Part shown: positions 41,599 through 53,167 of the stretch, piece by piece | How positions within the stretch are numbered: the stretch's first letter is position 1 | Layout of the letters: each line of letters opens with the position of its first letter | The notes under the pieces: generated by a model | What the model saw: the letters and a program-made list of their open reading frames with translations, nothing else | Databases searched by the model: none | Told to the model about the DNA's origin: nothing | From: Stigmatella ashevillena | GTDB taxonomy: Bacteria > Myxococcota > Myxococcia > Myxococcales > Myxococcaceae | Direction: 5' to 3' | Length of the DNA stretch: 64,000 nucleotides | Assembly (NCBI RefSeq): GCF_028368975.1 | Contig: NZ_JAQNDM010000001.1 | Span: forward strand, 434,001 to 498,000 | Translations under genes and position numbers: made by a program

Positions 41599-42345
41599 AT
41601 GAAGATTGGCATCATGGGCACTGGCCACATCGGGAAGATCTTGGTCCAGAAGTTGAGTGTGGCCGGACATGACGTGAAGGTAGCCAACTCCCGTGGCCCG
41701 GAGACGATCGGGGCCGACGTGCTGGCCTTGGGCGGACGCGCGGTCTCGGCGGCGGACACGGTGGCGGACGTCAACGCGGTGATCATCTCCATCCCCCCGA
41801 ACCGGATTCCCCAGATCGCGCCGCTGATCGCCAAGCTGTCGGCCGATACGGTTGTCATCGACACCTCAAACTACCATCCGTTTCGCGACGGGAAGATCGA
41901 CGCCATCGAGGCGGGTCAGGTCTAGAGCCTATGGGTGGCCGAGCAGTTAGGTCGGCCGATCGTCAAAGCGTGGAACTCGATCATATCGGACTCCTTCGCC
42001 AACAAGGGCCAGTCGGCGGGAGTTCCGAGCCGCATCGCGCTTCCCGTCGCAGCCGACCGTGAATCGGATCGGAAGGTCGGGATGGCGCTGGTCGAAGCGA
42101 CGGGGTTCGACGCGTTCGATTCTGGCACGCTCGCCGAGTCGTGGCGACTTCAGCCGGGCGCCCCCGCCTATTGCACGGACCTCACCCGCAGTGAGTTGCC
42201 GGCCGCGCTGGCCGGGGCCGAGCGGGCTCGACTGACGAAGCGGCGCGATCTGGCGACTGCGGTGTTCCTCGAACGCTATGACCTTGGCAGGGAGGTTCCG
42301 CCTGCCGATTTCGTCATCCGCGTGCATCGCACGTTGTTCATGTGA
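41599..42345 (+). pseudogene. NADPH-dependent F420/flavin reductase-like gene with an in-frame amber stop
   Basis: The frame opens with MKIGIMGTGHIGKILVQKLS (Rossmann GTGHIG) and continues as a coenzyme-F420-type NADP oxidoreductase: NAVIISIPPNRIPQIAPLI, then VVIDTSNYHPFRDG. After IEAGQV a TAG at 41923-41925 stops it. In the same frame the protein continues at once with SLWVAEQLGRPIVKAWNSI and runs to RVHRTLFM at 42345, a normal full length of about 248 residues. The lost residue is probably Glu (GAG to TAG). Unless read through, only the N-terminal 108 residues are made. Confidence 0.8.
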
Positions 42346-42493
42346 ACCGTGACGTCGGCAGGGTAGGACAGGAGCCCTATTGGGCGTAGCGGGCGGAAGC
42401 AGAGCGGGAGGTGAGGAACGCTGACGGGTAGCCCATGAGCCGCACTCCGCGGTCGGCGCAGAAGCCTCATTTCGGAGCGTAAGGAGTTTTCAA

Positions 42494-43486
42494 ATGAAGG
42501 TTTGGCGAGCCGAGAGATTCGGCAAACCCAGTGATGTCTTGAAGTTGGTCGATATCGACGTTCCTGTTCCAGGACCAGGAGAGGCACTGCTCAGGGTTTT
42601 GGCGACAAATATCGGCCTGCCTGACCGCATGATGCTGGAAGGCCGCTATTTCCTCGTGCCGGCACCGCCGGTGACCCCGGGTCAGGAGGTCGTCGGTATC
42701 GTCAAAGCGGCAGGACGCGACTATCCCTTTCCGATCGGCACGCGGGTGATCGGTGGCACCAATTTCACCAGCGGCTCGGGCGGCTTGGCGGAATATTGCC
42801 TGTCCCCGGGCTGCGGCGCGGTGCCAGCGTCCGATGACATGCCCGACGAGCATGCGGCAGCCTTCCTGGGAACATTCCACGTCGCTTATGTCGGGCTGGT
42901 CAATCGCGCTCGTGCAAGGCCGGGCGAGTCGCTGTTAGTGCTTGGCGGATCAGGCGGGACCGGTTCGACCGCGATCCAGCTCGCCAAAGCGTTGGGCCTC
43001 ACCGTGATCGCCACCGTGCGCGACGGGAAAAAGGCCGCGTACTGCCGTCAGCAAGGCGCCGACCATGTCATCGACATTGGGACCGGTTCGCTGGACGAGC
43101 AGGTCCGCGCGCTGACCGGAGGCAAAGGCGCCGACATCGTCTATGACACGGTCGGGTCGACATTAGCCGACCAAGCGCTCGACGCGATTGCCATCGGCGG
43201 ACGTTATATCCTGATTGGATTTGCCGGCGGTTCGGCTTTCCCCACGGTCGAGCCCTTCAAAATCCTGACGCATGGCATCTCCGTCACCGGCGCTTTGCAC
43301 AGCGTGCGCACCGCTGAGGAGCGCGATGACGCGCTCACCACACTTGGTCGTCTGTTCTCCGAAGGTAAGATCTTCATGCCGATCGACAAGATCATATCGT
43401 TCGCTGAAGTCCCCGAGGCTCTCGACCGTCTGGGAGGTGCGGTCAACGGCAAGTTGATCGCCCGTATCGGCGACCAGGGTTCCTGA
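42494..43486 (+). CDS. zinc-independent MDR oxidoreductase, NADPH:quinone reductase-like
   Basis: 330 residues. ATG follows TAAGGAG. N-terminal GroES-like domain: MKVWRAERFGKPSDVLKLVD, then PGPGEALLRVLATNIGLPDR. The nucleotide-binding part has LLVLGGSGGTGSTAIQLAKA and GGKGADIVYDTVGSTLADQA. Residues for structural zinc are absent, so it fits the quinone-reductase/zeta-crystallin group. The C-terminal text (FAEVPEALDRLGGAVNGKL) is standard. Together with the upstream MarR gene it forms a likely electrophile/quinone response unit. Sequence style suggests a proteobacterial origin. Confidence 0.9.
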   Translation: MKVWRAERFGKPSDVLKLVDIDVPVPGPGEALLRVLATNIGLPDRMMLEGRYFLVPAPPVTPGQEVVGIVKAAGRDYPFPIGTRVIGGTNFTSGSGGLAEYCLSPGCGAVPASDDMPDEHAAAFLGTFHVAYVGLVNRARARPGESLLVLGGSGGTGSTAIQLAKALGLTVIATVRDGKKAAYCRQQGADHVIDIGTGSLDEQVRALTGGKGADIVYDTVGSTLADQALDAIAIGGRYILIGFAGGSAFPTVEPFKILTHGISVTGALHSVRTAEERDDALTTLGRLFSEGKIFMPIDKIISFAEVPEALDRLGGAVNGKLIARIGDQGS

Positions 43487-43548
43487 CCGCGTCTGAGAAC
43501 CTTGCCTACGTCTACATGCACGCATTCTGCAAGAGCAAGACTACGTGA

Positions 43549-43695
43549 ATGTCCTACGCGTTTCCGATCGTGGAAGTCCTGCGTTTTAAGGACGACCAGT
43601 GCATTGAGTTCAGGCCGTTCTACTTCGACGCGGAGCGAGGACTGCTTGAGGCATTGCGGCGGATGACAAAGTGGCGAGTCGCCTTTGCCTCCTGA
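43549..43695 (+). pseudogene. C-terminal fragment of a SnoaL/NTF2-like (ketosteroid isomerase fold) protein
   Basis: 48 codons reading MSYAFPIVEVLRFKDDQ and CIEFRPFYFDAERG before ending in RVAFAS. The pattern FPxVEVLRFKDxxxxEFRPFYFD is the last beta strands of SnoaL-like polyketide-cyclase/isomerase domains. A stop codon lies directly upstream of the ATG, and the N-terminal helices are absent. Confidence 0.5.
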
Positions 43696-44108
43696 CTTGT
43701 CTCCTCAGGAAAGGAAACAAGTCAGTCCCGTGCTGAGCATCGAGGAAAGGATGCGCCGGTTCACCTATCAACATGAGTGCCGAAAAAGCTCGGACTGCGA
43801 AGCTCCGTTGGGGTGCCTGCGAGATCAGAGAACCCGGACCCGGTACTGCACCGAATTGCCAACAAGCTCCCTGTCCTGAAGGCCGTCAGTGCGAGGTGTT
43901 CGATGTGGCAAGCGACCCAGACAAGGCGTGGATGGAATGTATCGAAAGCTGTGGAGAAGGCCATCTCCCCTGCTCAACGGGATTTATTTGCGACATGACC
44001 CGTTGCAAGCCGATGTGTCATCCCCAACTGCCAAACACCTGTGGAGAAGGCTATCGTTGCAAACAGCGCATGCAGGACAGTCCCTGGGTGTGCCTGCCAG
44101 ACGAATAG
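43685..44108 (+). pseudogene. Cys-rich exported-type protein split by a frameshift and lacking a signal peptide
   Basis: The first frame (43685-43879) reads FTYQHECRKSSDCEAPLGC then LRDQRTRTRYC, a pattern found in myxobacterial secreted Cys-rich proteins. Near 43850 the sense passes to another frame: NCQQAPCPEGRQCEVFDVAS, then MECIESCGEGHLPCSTGFIC and NTCGEGYRCKQRMQD, to the stop at 44108. Cysteines continue at regular spacing across the join, so one indel split a single gene. No signal peptide precedes the first frame. The upstream sequence is the SnoaL fragment, so the start may also have been lost. Confidence 0.6.
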
Positions 44109-44252
44109 GGACTGCGGGGCTTCACTCACTGGGCCCGCCCGCCCCCCTCTTCCACCAGAGCGACCCACATCCAGGGTGTCAAGCGACGCGCCAAGCTTGC
44201 TGGTTCCTGGGGCATCAGCGAGGCTCTCGGCCTCCTTTCCTCTCGAGGTTCC

Positions 44253-46037
44253 ATGCACTCAATGCGAGCCCTGGGCGCACTCTCCGCGCTTCTCCTCCTC
44301 TCCCCTTCCTGCACGGCCTCACGGGCCCCCTCGCAGGCCGGGCCCACCCTCCCGGCCCGGACGCCTTCACCAGCATTGTCTCCCGCCCAGGTGGCCCTGC
44401 GGGCCTTCGTGGACGCGCACTTCGAGGACTCCTTCCGGCGCTTTCCCACGATGGCCACCCAGGCCGGCATCCACACCTATGATGGAGAGCTGAGAGGCTT
44501 CACGGCCGAGGACCGCATGGCCCACCTCGCTCAGCTCAAGAGCGAGCTGGACGCCCTGCCGAAGCAGGTGGACCGCGCGGCCCTGCCCCCCCTCGATCGG
44601 GCGGACTACGACATCCTCGAGAACCACTTGAGGGCCCGCATCCTGGACATCGAAACCGTGCGCGGCTGGGAGCGCAACCCCAACACCTACCTGAGCACCG
44701 CTTCCTACTCGGTCTATCAGCTCATCAACCGGGACTTCGCGCCCCTCGATCAGCGCATGCGCTCCGCGGTGAGCCGCATGAAGGAGGTCCCCGCGGTCTT
44801 CACCTCGGCCCAGAGCACGCTGAAGAACCCTCCCAAGCTGTGGACAGAGATCGCCCTCATGCAGGCGGTCGGCACGCGCGCGCTCTATGCCGAGACACTG
44901 CCGAAAGCCTTCGCTCCCGTGAAGGATGCCTCCTTGCAGTCCCAGTTCCAGCAGGAGCAAGCGCGCTGCCTGGCTGCCATCGACGCCTACATCCGCTTCC
45001 TGCGTGAGGACTTGCTGCCCCGCTCTCAGGGGGAGTTCCCCATCGGCGAGCAGGTGTACCGCCAGAAGCTGCAATATGAGGAGGGCGTCACCGAGGACAT
45101 CGACTCGCTGCTGGCCTGGGGCCACGCGGAGCTGAAGCGCACACAGGCCCAGTTCCGTGAGGTGGCCGGCCGCATCACCCGCGGCAAGGCGCCCATGGAC
45201 GTCTACCAGGAGCTGGGCAAAGAGCACCCCGCCCCGGCGGCACTGGTAGACACCACGCGCGCCACGCTGGAGGAGCTGCGCCAGTTCGTCATCGACCGGA
45301 ACATCATCACCGTGCCCAGCGAAGTGCGGGCCCAGGTGGCCGAGACACCCGCCTTCAGCCGGGCGCTCTCCTTCGCCAGCATCAGCATCGTGGGCCCCTT
45401 CGAGACGCGCGCCACCGAGGCCTACTACTACGTGACGCCCCCCGAGCCCACGTGGAGCGCGGAGCAGGTGGAGCAGCACATGAGCTTCTACAACCGCTAC
45501 GCGCTGCCCATCGTCTCCATCCATGAGGCCTACCCCGGCCACTACGTGCAGTTCCTGTGGACCCGGAAGGTGGACTCGAAGGTGCGGCAACTGCTCGGCT
45601 CGGGTTCGTTCAGTGAGGGATGGGGCCTCTACACCGAGCAGATGATGCTCGACGAGGGCTACGGCGGCGGCGGGCTCCAGGGGGACAAGCTGCGGCTCAA
45701 CCAGCTCGCCCTCTACCTCCAGCGCCTGGCGCGCTACGTGGTGGGCCTGTCCCTGCACACCCGGGGGATGACGTACGCGCAAGCCGTGAGCTTCTTCGAG
45801 CAGGAGGCCTACATGACGCGCACCAACGCCGAGCGGGAGGCGCGCCGGGGCACGTCGGATCCCACCTACCTCGTGTACGCCCTGGGCAAGAAGCTGATCC
45901 TCCAACTTCGCGAGGACGCCCAGGCGAAATGGGGAGCGGACTTCACCCTGCGACGCTTCCACGATGAACTCGTCTCGTACGGCTACCCCCCCATTCCCAT
46001 TTTGCGCAGGCTGATGCTCGGCGAGGACCCGGGTTAG
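44253..46037 (+). CDS. DUF885 family putative metallopeptidase, exported
   Basis: 594 residues. ATG with GAGG five bases upstream, and a lipoprotein-like leader (ALGALSALLLLSPSC). The family signature is present: HEAYPGHYVQFLW for the proposed zinc site, preceded by YYYVTPPEPTWSAEQVEQHM and followed by SFSEGWGLYTEQMMLDEGY. The rest is helical, and the length is normal for DUF885. Family members are thought to be zinc carboxypeptidase-like enzymes, mostly uncharacterised. It is convergent with the S8 protease gene, separated by a strong hairpin. Confidence 0.88.
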   Translation: MHSMRALGALSALLLLSPSCTASRAPSQAGPTLPARTPSPALSPAQVALRAFVDAHFEDSFRRFPTMATQAGIHTYDGELRGFTAEDRMAHLAQLKSELDALPKQVDRAALPPLDRADYDILENHLRARILDIETVRGWERNPNTYLSTASYSVYQLINRDFAPLDQRMRSAVSRMKEVPAVFTSAQSTLKNPPKLWTEIALMQAVGTRALYAETLPKAFAPVKDASLQSQFQQEQARCLAAIDAYIRFLREDLLPRSQGEFPIGEQVYRQKLQYEEGVTEDIDSLLAWGHAELKRTQAQFREVAGRITRGKAPMDVYQELGKEHPAPAALVDTTRATLEELRQFVIDRNIITVPSEVRAQVAETPAFSRALSFASISIVGPFETRATEAYYYVTPPEPTWSAEQVEQHMSFYNRYALPIVSIHEAYPGHYVQFLWTRKVDSKVRQLLGSGSFSEGWGLYTEQMMLDEGYGGGGLQGDKLRLNQLALYLQRLARYVVGLSLHTRGMTYAQAVSFFEQEAYMTRTNAEREARRGTSDPTYLVYALGKKLILQLREDAQAKWGADFTLRRFHDELVSYGYPPIPILRRLMLGEDPG

Positions 46038-46083
46038 CGAGGCTGGCACCCCGTTCACCGTACGGCTGCCACGAAGCGCCTGA

Positions 46084-46122
46084 GCGTCCAGCCAGAACCC
46101 TCCGGCTGGACGCCCTTCTTCA
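46084..46122. terminator. bidirectional terminator between the DUF885 and S8 peptidase genes
   Basis: GCGTCCAGCC (46084-46093) pairs perfectly with GGCTGGACGC (46104-46113) around a ten-base loop. CCCTTCTT follows on the plus strand. It sits between two convergent stop codons. Confidence 0.75.
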
Positions 46123-46140
46123 GCGGCTGTTTTCTGCGCC

Positions 46141-48228
<2,088 letters not shown>

Positions 48229-48477
48229 TCGTGATGCTCCCTGGATGATATGAAATGCATACAGCGGCCCAGCAGACCGCTGTCTTCTCGTCGTCACCGG
48301 TCCAGGGCATTCCGCTCCCCGCGTTCCATCAATCCTCGCGGAGGCTCAGCGCACGCCTCTGGACGGCCGCATCGCCCCCGGATGTTTCACGCGGTAAATC
48401 GATGCTAAACGTGGAAGTTTGCAGTGTCAATCACATGTATCAATACGCGTAAAACAGAATAACCGGGTATCATTCCG

Positions 48478-49320
48478 TCACCGGCCGCGCATGTTCTCAA
48501 GGAACGAGAGGATGTGCTTGCCACACGCCTCTGGCTGCTCCATCGGAAAGAGATGGGCCGTGTTGGGCAGCTCTTCGGTCTTCACCCCCGGCACGGTGCG
48601 GCGGACACGATTCAGGGCCTCGGGAAGAAACACATCCGAGTCACCGCCCCGTATCACGAGGGCCGACACGCGCAAGGAACGAAGGCTCCGCCAGGCGTCA
48701 CGGGGTGACGTCTCGAAAATGCGGGCCTCCCAATCCCTGGGGATGGTCAGGCGGAAATCCCCCCCTGGCGTCCGGGTGAGGCCAGAGGTGATGTAGTCCT
48801 GGAAGCATTCGGGATCGAACCGCTGGAAGAGGGGCTTGCCGCGCAGCTTCCCTGCGGCCTCCTCACGAGAGCTCCAGGACTCGCGTCGGCGCCGGGCCTG
48901 GCTCGCAGGAGGAATCCAGCTCCGGATCCCCAGCAGCGACAAGCCCCGGACCGCCAGGAGGAGATGGCCCGTGAGCAGCACCGGATCCAGCGCCACCACG
49001 GCCCGGAAGAGCCGGGGCTGCCGTGCGGCGGCCAGCAAGGTGGCCACGCCGCCCAGGCTGTGTCCCACGCCGATCACGCCCTCCATGCCCCGGGCCTGCA
49101 AGGCTTGGATCAGATCATCGGCCACGTCATCCCAGGTCTGGACCGCCATCGGGTCCGTCCCGGGCACCAGCCAGCGGTTCCTCACGGTGACGACGTGGTA
49201 CCGGGGCTTCAGCAGCTCAATGAGCTTGCGGTAGGTGCCCGGCGGAAAACCGTTGGCGTGCGCGAGGTGCAGCACCGGACCGGTGCCGCCCCAGTCATCC
49301 AGCTCCAACGGAGCGCTCAT
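48478..49320 (-). CDS. alpha/beta hydrolase
   Basis: 280 residues from ATG 49320, five bases after the stop of the outer-membrane barrel gene, hence co-translated with it. Motifs: GPVLHLAHANGFPPGTYRKL, nucleophile GVIGVGHSLGGVATLLAA, acid strand ALVIRGGDSDVFLPEA and final His ELPNTAHLFPMEQPEA. No signal peptide, so cytoplasmic. The sequence resembles epoxide-hydrolase or lactonase-like members. Substrate unknown. The pairing with an outer-membrane protein has no obvious explanation. Confidence 0.88.
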   Translation of the reverse strand: MSAPLELDDWGGTGPVLHLAHANGFPPGTYRKLIELLKPRYHVVTVRNRWLVPGTDPMAVQTWDDVADDLIQALQARGMEGVIGVGHSLGGVATLLAAARQPRLFRAVVALDPVLLTGHLLLAVRGLSLLGIRSWIPPASQARRRRESWSSREEAAGKLRGKPLFQRFDPECFQDYITSGLTRTPGGDFRLTIPRDWEARIFETSPRDAWRSLRSLRVSALVIRGGDSDVFLPEALNRVRRTVPGVKTEELPNTAHLFPMEQPEACGKHILSFLENMRGR

Positions 49321-49325
49321 CGCGC

Positions 49326-49934
49326 TCAGTTGTACGTTGCCGTGAAGAAGATCATGAAATTGGCGGCGTTCCAGTCGTCTTCGGTCTCTTGGCTCCGGAT
49401 GCGCCCCAGGGCCAGCTCGGCGCCCAAGCCCAGACCCCAGTTGTCGCTCACCCACCACTCCTTGCCGAGCCCCAGGTGCAAGCCTCCCCCGAGGTCCGTC
49501 TCGGCCAGGGTCCCCTCATCGTCACTGATGCTGAGTTGGGTGAAGGAGAGAGCGCCCGAGACGTAGAAGTTGCTGGGCATGAGGTAATAGGTGGCCCCCA
49601 CGCCGACCGCGGCAAAGTTGAGGCTCACGCTGTCCGCCCCTCCGCGGACGGTGAGTTTGCCGACCTCGAAATCCGGGCCTGGGACGGAGGTGCCGAACAG
49701 CTTCCCGTAGAGAATGAGGTTGCGCGTCAACGCGCCACCAATCTCCGCATTGAGCCCGACCGCGCCCCCCTTGAGCGTCAGGTCTGTCGACGTGGCATCG
49801 GCATGGGTGTAACCGCCGCCCAACTGCAAGCGCAGGAAGAAGCCGTCATGGGTGTAGCGGCCACCATCGTCCTCGGCACTCGCGATCGATGCCGTGAGCA
49901 GCACAGCAGCCAAGATCCAACTGTCTCGAATCAT
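49326..49934 (-). CDS. outer-membrane beta-barrel protein
   Basis: 202 residues. ATG with GAGGAA eight bases upstream, and a signal peptide (WILAAVLLTASIASA). The mature part alternates polar and apolar residues with many Gly and aromatic residues (FFLRLQLGGGYTHADA, NFAAVGVGATYYLMPSNFYV, GLGAELALGRI) and ends in FFTATYN, close to a BAM-type C-terminal signal. About eight strands are predicted by eye, as in OmpW/OmpX-like barrels. Role unknown. The alpha/beta hydrolase gene follows in the same operon. Confidence 0.75.
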   Translation of the reverse strand: MIRDSWILAAVLLTASIASAEDDGGRYTHDGFFLRLQLGGGYTHADATSTDLTLKGGAVGLNAEIGGALTRNLILYGKLFGTSVPGPDFEVGKLTVRGGADSVSLNFAAVGVGATYYLMPSNFYVSGALSFTQLSISDDEGTLAETDLGGGLHLGLGKEWWVSDNWGLGLGAELALGRIRSQETEDDWNAANFMIFFTATYN

Positions 49935-50030
49935 GAACCCATTCCTCGGTCAGTGAGCCCGTTCCGGCCAGGGCCCCACCCGCTTTATGCCGCGAGAAGG
50001 CTCCGGACAGCCAGCTTTCCATGGCACCGC

Positions 50031-52979
50031 TCACGCGAAGAGTGCGAGCAGATCGTCGCGGGTGATGGCCGTCGCCGCGCCCGCCTCGCTCAGGGCCGCC
50101 TCGAAGATCGCGCGCTTCTTCTCCTGGAGTCCGAGAATGCGCTCTTCCACGGTCCCCTGAGACACCAACCGGTACACCATCACGGGACGTTCCTGGCCGA
50201 TGCGGTGCGCCCGGTCCGCCGCCTGCGCCTCCACCGCCGGGTTCCACCAAGGGTCCATCAGGAAGACGTGGTCCGCCGCGGTGAGGTTCAGCCCGGTGCC
50301 GCCCGCCTTGAGCGACATCAACATCACGGGCGCTCCCTCGGGGGACTGGAAGCGTGTGGTCACCGCGCCGCGATCGGCCGTCGTTCCATCCAGGCGCTCG
50401 AAGGAGATTCCCGCCCCCTTGAGCCCCGGTTCGATCAGATCGAGCAGCGAGGTCCACTGGGAGAACACCAGCGCCTTGTGCCCTTCCGAGACGGCGGTGC
50501 TGAGTGCCTCCACGAGCGTCTGAACCTTCGAAGACGACGTGGCATGCTGGCCCGGCACGAGCGCCGAGTGGCAGGCCGCCTGGCGCAGGCGCAGCAGCGC
50601 CTCCAACGCCTTCAGCACGCTGCCCCCTTCGTTCAGCAGGGCCACCACCTCCGCGCGCGTGGCCGCCATGACCGCGTCGTAGACGGCTCGCTCCCGGTCG
50701 TCCAAGGACACGTGCATCACGGACTCGGTGCGCGGCGGCAATTCGGGCGCCACATCCCGCTTGAGCCTTCGGAGCACGAAGGGCCGGATGCGCCTGCGCA
50801 GCCGCTCGGCCGCATCGGCCTGGCCATCGGTGATCGGCCGAGCCAGACGCTCCTCGAAGTACCGGCGCCCTCCCAGCAGGCCTGGGTTCACGAAGTGCAT
50901 CAGGCTCCAGAGTTCTTCCAGCCGGTTCTCCAGCGGAGTACCGCTGATCGCCAGCCGGAAACCCGCCTTGAGCCCGAACGCCGCGCGCGCCACCTGGCTC
51001 TCGGGGTTCTTGATGGCCTGGGCCTCGTCCAGGATGACGGCATCCCACGCGCGTCCCGCGAGCACGGCCGCATCCAGCCGCAAGAGGGAGTACGTCGTGA
51101 GCGTCACATCCGTGGCGTCGTCCAACGCCCGGCCCGGTCCGTGGTACACGCCCACCCGGAGCGAGGGCCGGAAGCGCTTGAGTTCCGCGGCCCAGTTGGG
51201 AAGCACGCTGGTGGGGCAGACCACGAGGGTCTTGGGCCCCAGGACACACAGCGTCTGGAGTGTTTTTCCCAGGCCCATGTCGTCCGCAAGGATTCCGCCG
51301 AGCCCCGCGCCGCGGAGGAAGCGCAGCCAGCTCACCCCCTGCAACTGATAGGCGCGCAGCGTCGCGGTGAGATCCCCCGGCAGCTCTGGGGGCGGGAGCT
51401 TCTCGAAGCCTTCGATCATCGGCGCCAGACGGTCGAGGCCCAGCGGCGGGGGCTGCTCGAGCGTCTCACACAGGGCGGACAGCTCCGGCAGGGCGTGGTT
51501 GGCAACCTTGCCATCCTCCTGGCGCGCGGCCAGGAGGTCCGCCACGCGCTGCCCGTTCTTGTCCAGCCACGCCCTGGGGAGAGGCGCCCATCCGCCTCCA
51601 TCCAACGGCACGAGTCCCAGCCCTTCGGTCCACGCACGAATCACCGCCGCCGCGTCCACGGTCTGCGGCCCTCCCTTGCCCCCCTCCACCTGGAACTCGA
51701 GCGTGAAGCGAATCTCGGGCACGCCTGAGCCCGAGACAGCCGAATCCAGTTGGAGCGAGGGACGCAGGCGGACATCGGGGCTCACGATGCCCGCGCCGTC
51801 GCCGGTGAGATCTCCGCGCCAGCGCCGCAGCTTGTCCGCCCAGCGCACCATCTCCTGGCCCTGCACGGTCAGCCGCCGACCGGGAACCAGGTTCAGCTCG
51901 TCCCGGAGTTGATGAACCAAGCGCTGCTCGGCCGCCTCGTCGCGCAGGGGCACCGCCCCCCGCAGGTAGACCATCTTGCCGTTGTCGATCCGCACCGAGG
52001 GAGGCGCCCCGTAGACGAGCGTCGGCAGCACCGAGAGCCCGGAGTCCAGTTGATGGAGTTCCACCTGGATGCGCGGCTTCAAGTCCCTGTCGATGGACGG
52101 CAGGCGCCTGCTACGAACCTCGACCGGCATGCGGCGGACCAACTCGGGCAACACCTTCGCGGAGAGCTCTCCCAGTTGCTCGGGCGCGTAGGTGCGCACG
52201 ATGGGGAGGTTCTGGAGCCACGGCCCCGTCATGGACGTCTCGCCCAGCCGGGCCAGCGCGTCCCCGCACAGCGCGACGCCTGGGCTCACCACTTCCACGA
52301 TGCGGGGGTCCCGCATCACCGTCACGGCCCACTGCGCGCCCCGATCCTCCACGACAGCCTTCGGAGCGACCAGCTCATCCGAGACGGCCACAGGCCGCCC
52401 ATCCAGCAGCACGTTGCGCGCGGGCTCCAACGCCTTGAGCAGCGCATCCAGCCGCTCGGGAGGAATGGCCCCGCGGGTGCGGCGCTCCAGGAGCCGGTCC
52501 ACGACCAGATCCGACTGTTCGATCTGCATCTCCGCCGCCCGGGCCGGTTGGGCCATGAGGGACGTCAAGCTTCCCTCGAGGGCCTCCTCCTTCCCGTCCG
52601 CGTGCGCCAGGGTCCGCTGGAGCTGAAGCCCGCCATCGACCCGTGTGAAGTGGTACACCACGCGCGACCACCGGTTCGCGGTTGCCACGAGCGGCGTCTC
52701 CTGCTTCTCCGCCTGTTGAACCGAGATGGCTGCCGCCACCACGTGCTCACAGGGATCCACCTGGCTGGGGCAATCGCACTCCCACACCGCATCGATCGGA
52801 TACAGGGTGACGGTGAGGGCCACCGAACGTCCCGGGGCGCGGACGCGCAGTTCCAGCTCCTTCTCCGTCTGGGACTGGAGCGCAACGGCGCCTGCGCGGG
52901 CAAGCTTCACACCATTGGCCCAGATTCCCGGGCGAGCCTCCTGACGAACGGCTTCGAGCAATTGAGCGGTCGCGGACAT
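50031..52979 (-). CDS. SWIM-zinc-finger SNF2-type DEAD/DEAH helicase
   Basis: 982 residues. N-terminal SWIM finger in [18 protein letters not shown] (CxC...CxH). The middle third is a degenerate beta-rich region. The SNF2 motor begins with [19 protein letters not shown], Walker [15 protein letters not shown], Walker [11 protein letters not shown] and motif [23 protein letters not shown]. The helicase C domain contains [33 protein letters not shown] and [15 protein letters not shown]. All ATPase motifs are intact. Bacterial Swi2/Snf2 proteins of this type are related to RapA and may remodel RNA polymerase or DNA complexes. No defence genes are adjacent. Confidence 0.93.
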   Translation of the reverse strand: MSATAQLLEAVRQEARPGIWANGVKLARAGAVALQSQTEKELELRVRAPGRSVALTVTLYPIDAVWECDCPSQVDPCEHVVAAAISVQQAEKQETPLVATANRWSRVVYHFTRVDGGLQLQRTLAHADGKEEALEGSLTSLMAQPARAAEMQIEQSDLVVDRLLERRTRGAIPPERLDALLKALEPARNVLLDGRPVAVSDELVAPKAVVEDRGAQWAVTVMRDPRIVEVVSPGVALCGDALARLGETSMTGPWLQNLPIVRTYAPEQLGELSAKVLPELVRRMPVEVRSRRLPSIDRDLKPRIQVELHQLDSGLSVLPTLVYGAPPSVRIDNGKMVYLRGAVPLRDEAAEQRLVHQLRDELNLVPGRRLTVQGQEMVRWADKLRRWRGDLTGDGAGIVSPDVRLRPSLQLDSAVSGSGVPEIRFTLEFQVEGGKGGPQTVDAAAVIRAWTEGLGLVPLDGGGWAPLPRAWLDKNGQRVADLLAARQEDGKVANHALPELSALCETLEQPPPLGLDRLAPMIEGFEKLPPPELPGDLTATLRAYQLQGVSWLRFLRGAGLGGILADDMGLGKTLQTLCVLGPKTLVVCPTSVLPNWAAELKRFRPSLRVGVYHGPGRALDDATDVTLTTYSLLRLDAAVLAGRAWDAVILDEAQAIKNPESQVARAAFGLKAGFRLAISGTPLENRLEELWSLMHFVNPGLLGGRRYFEERLARPITDGQADAAERLRRRIRPFVLRRLKRDVAPELPPRTESVMHVSLDDRERAVYDAVMAATRAEVVALLNEGGSVLKALEALLRLRQAACHSALVPGQHATSSSKVQTLVEALSTAVSEGHKALVFSQWTSLLDLIEPGLKGAGISFERLDGTTADRGAVTTRFQSPEGAPVMLMSLKAGGTGLNLTAADHVFLMDPWWNPAVEAQAADRAHRIGQERPVMVYRLVSQGTVEERILGLQEKKRAIFEAALSEAGAATAITRDDLLALFA

Positions 52980-53167
52980 GGAAGACGCGACCTACGCTCC
53001 GCGCGCGTCGCGTGCAACGCGGATGAGGCCGGGGGGGCAAGAAGGGGCCTCCCCGTCCGTCCATGCTGCGCCGCGTCATCACTACTTGCCTCTTGGAAGC
53101 TCCCTCATTCATTGACCCGCCCTGGACCCAGGAGGAACCTCTCCGCGACGTTTTGCGCGGAGGGGAC

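Noticed and set aside
49389-51728. 779-residue plus-strand frame
   Set aside because: Antisense to the SNF2 helicase and the outer-membrane barrel gene.
50031-52979. SNF2 helicase as part of a defence system
   Set aside because: No nuclease, methylase or DISARM-type partner is adjacent. Neighbours are a transporter and an outer-membrane protein.
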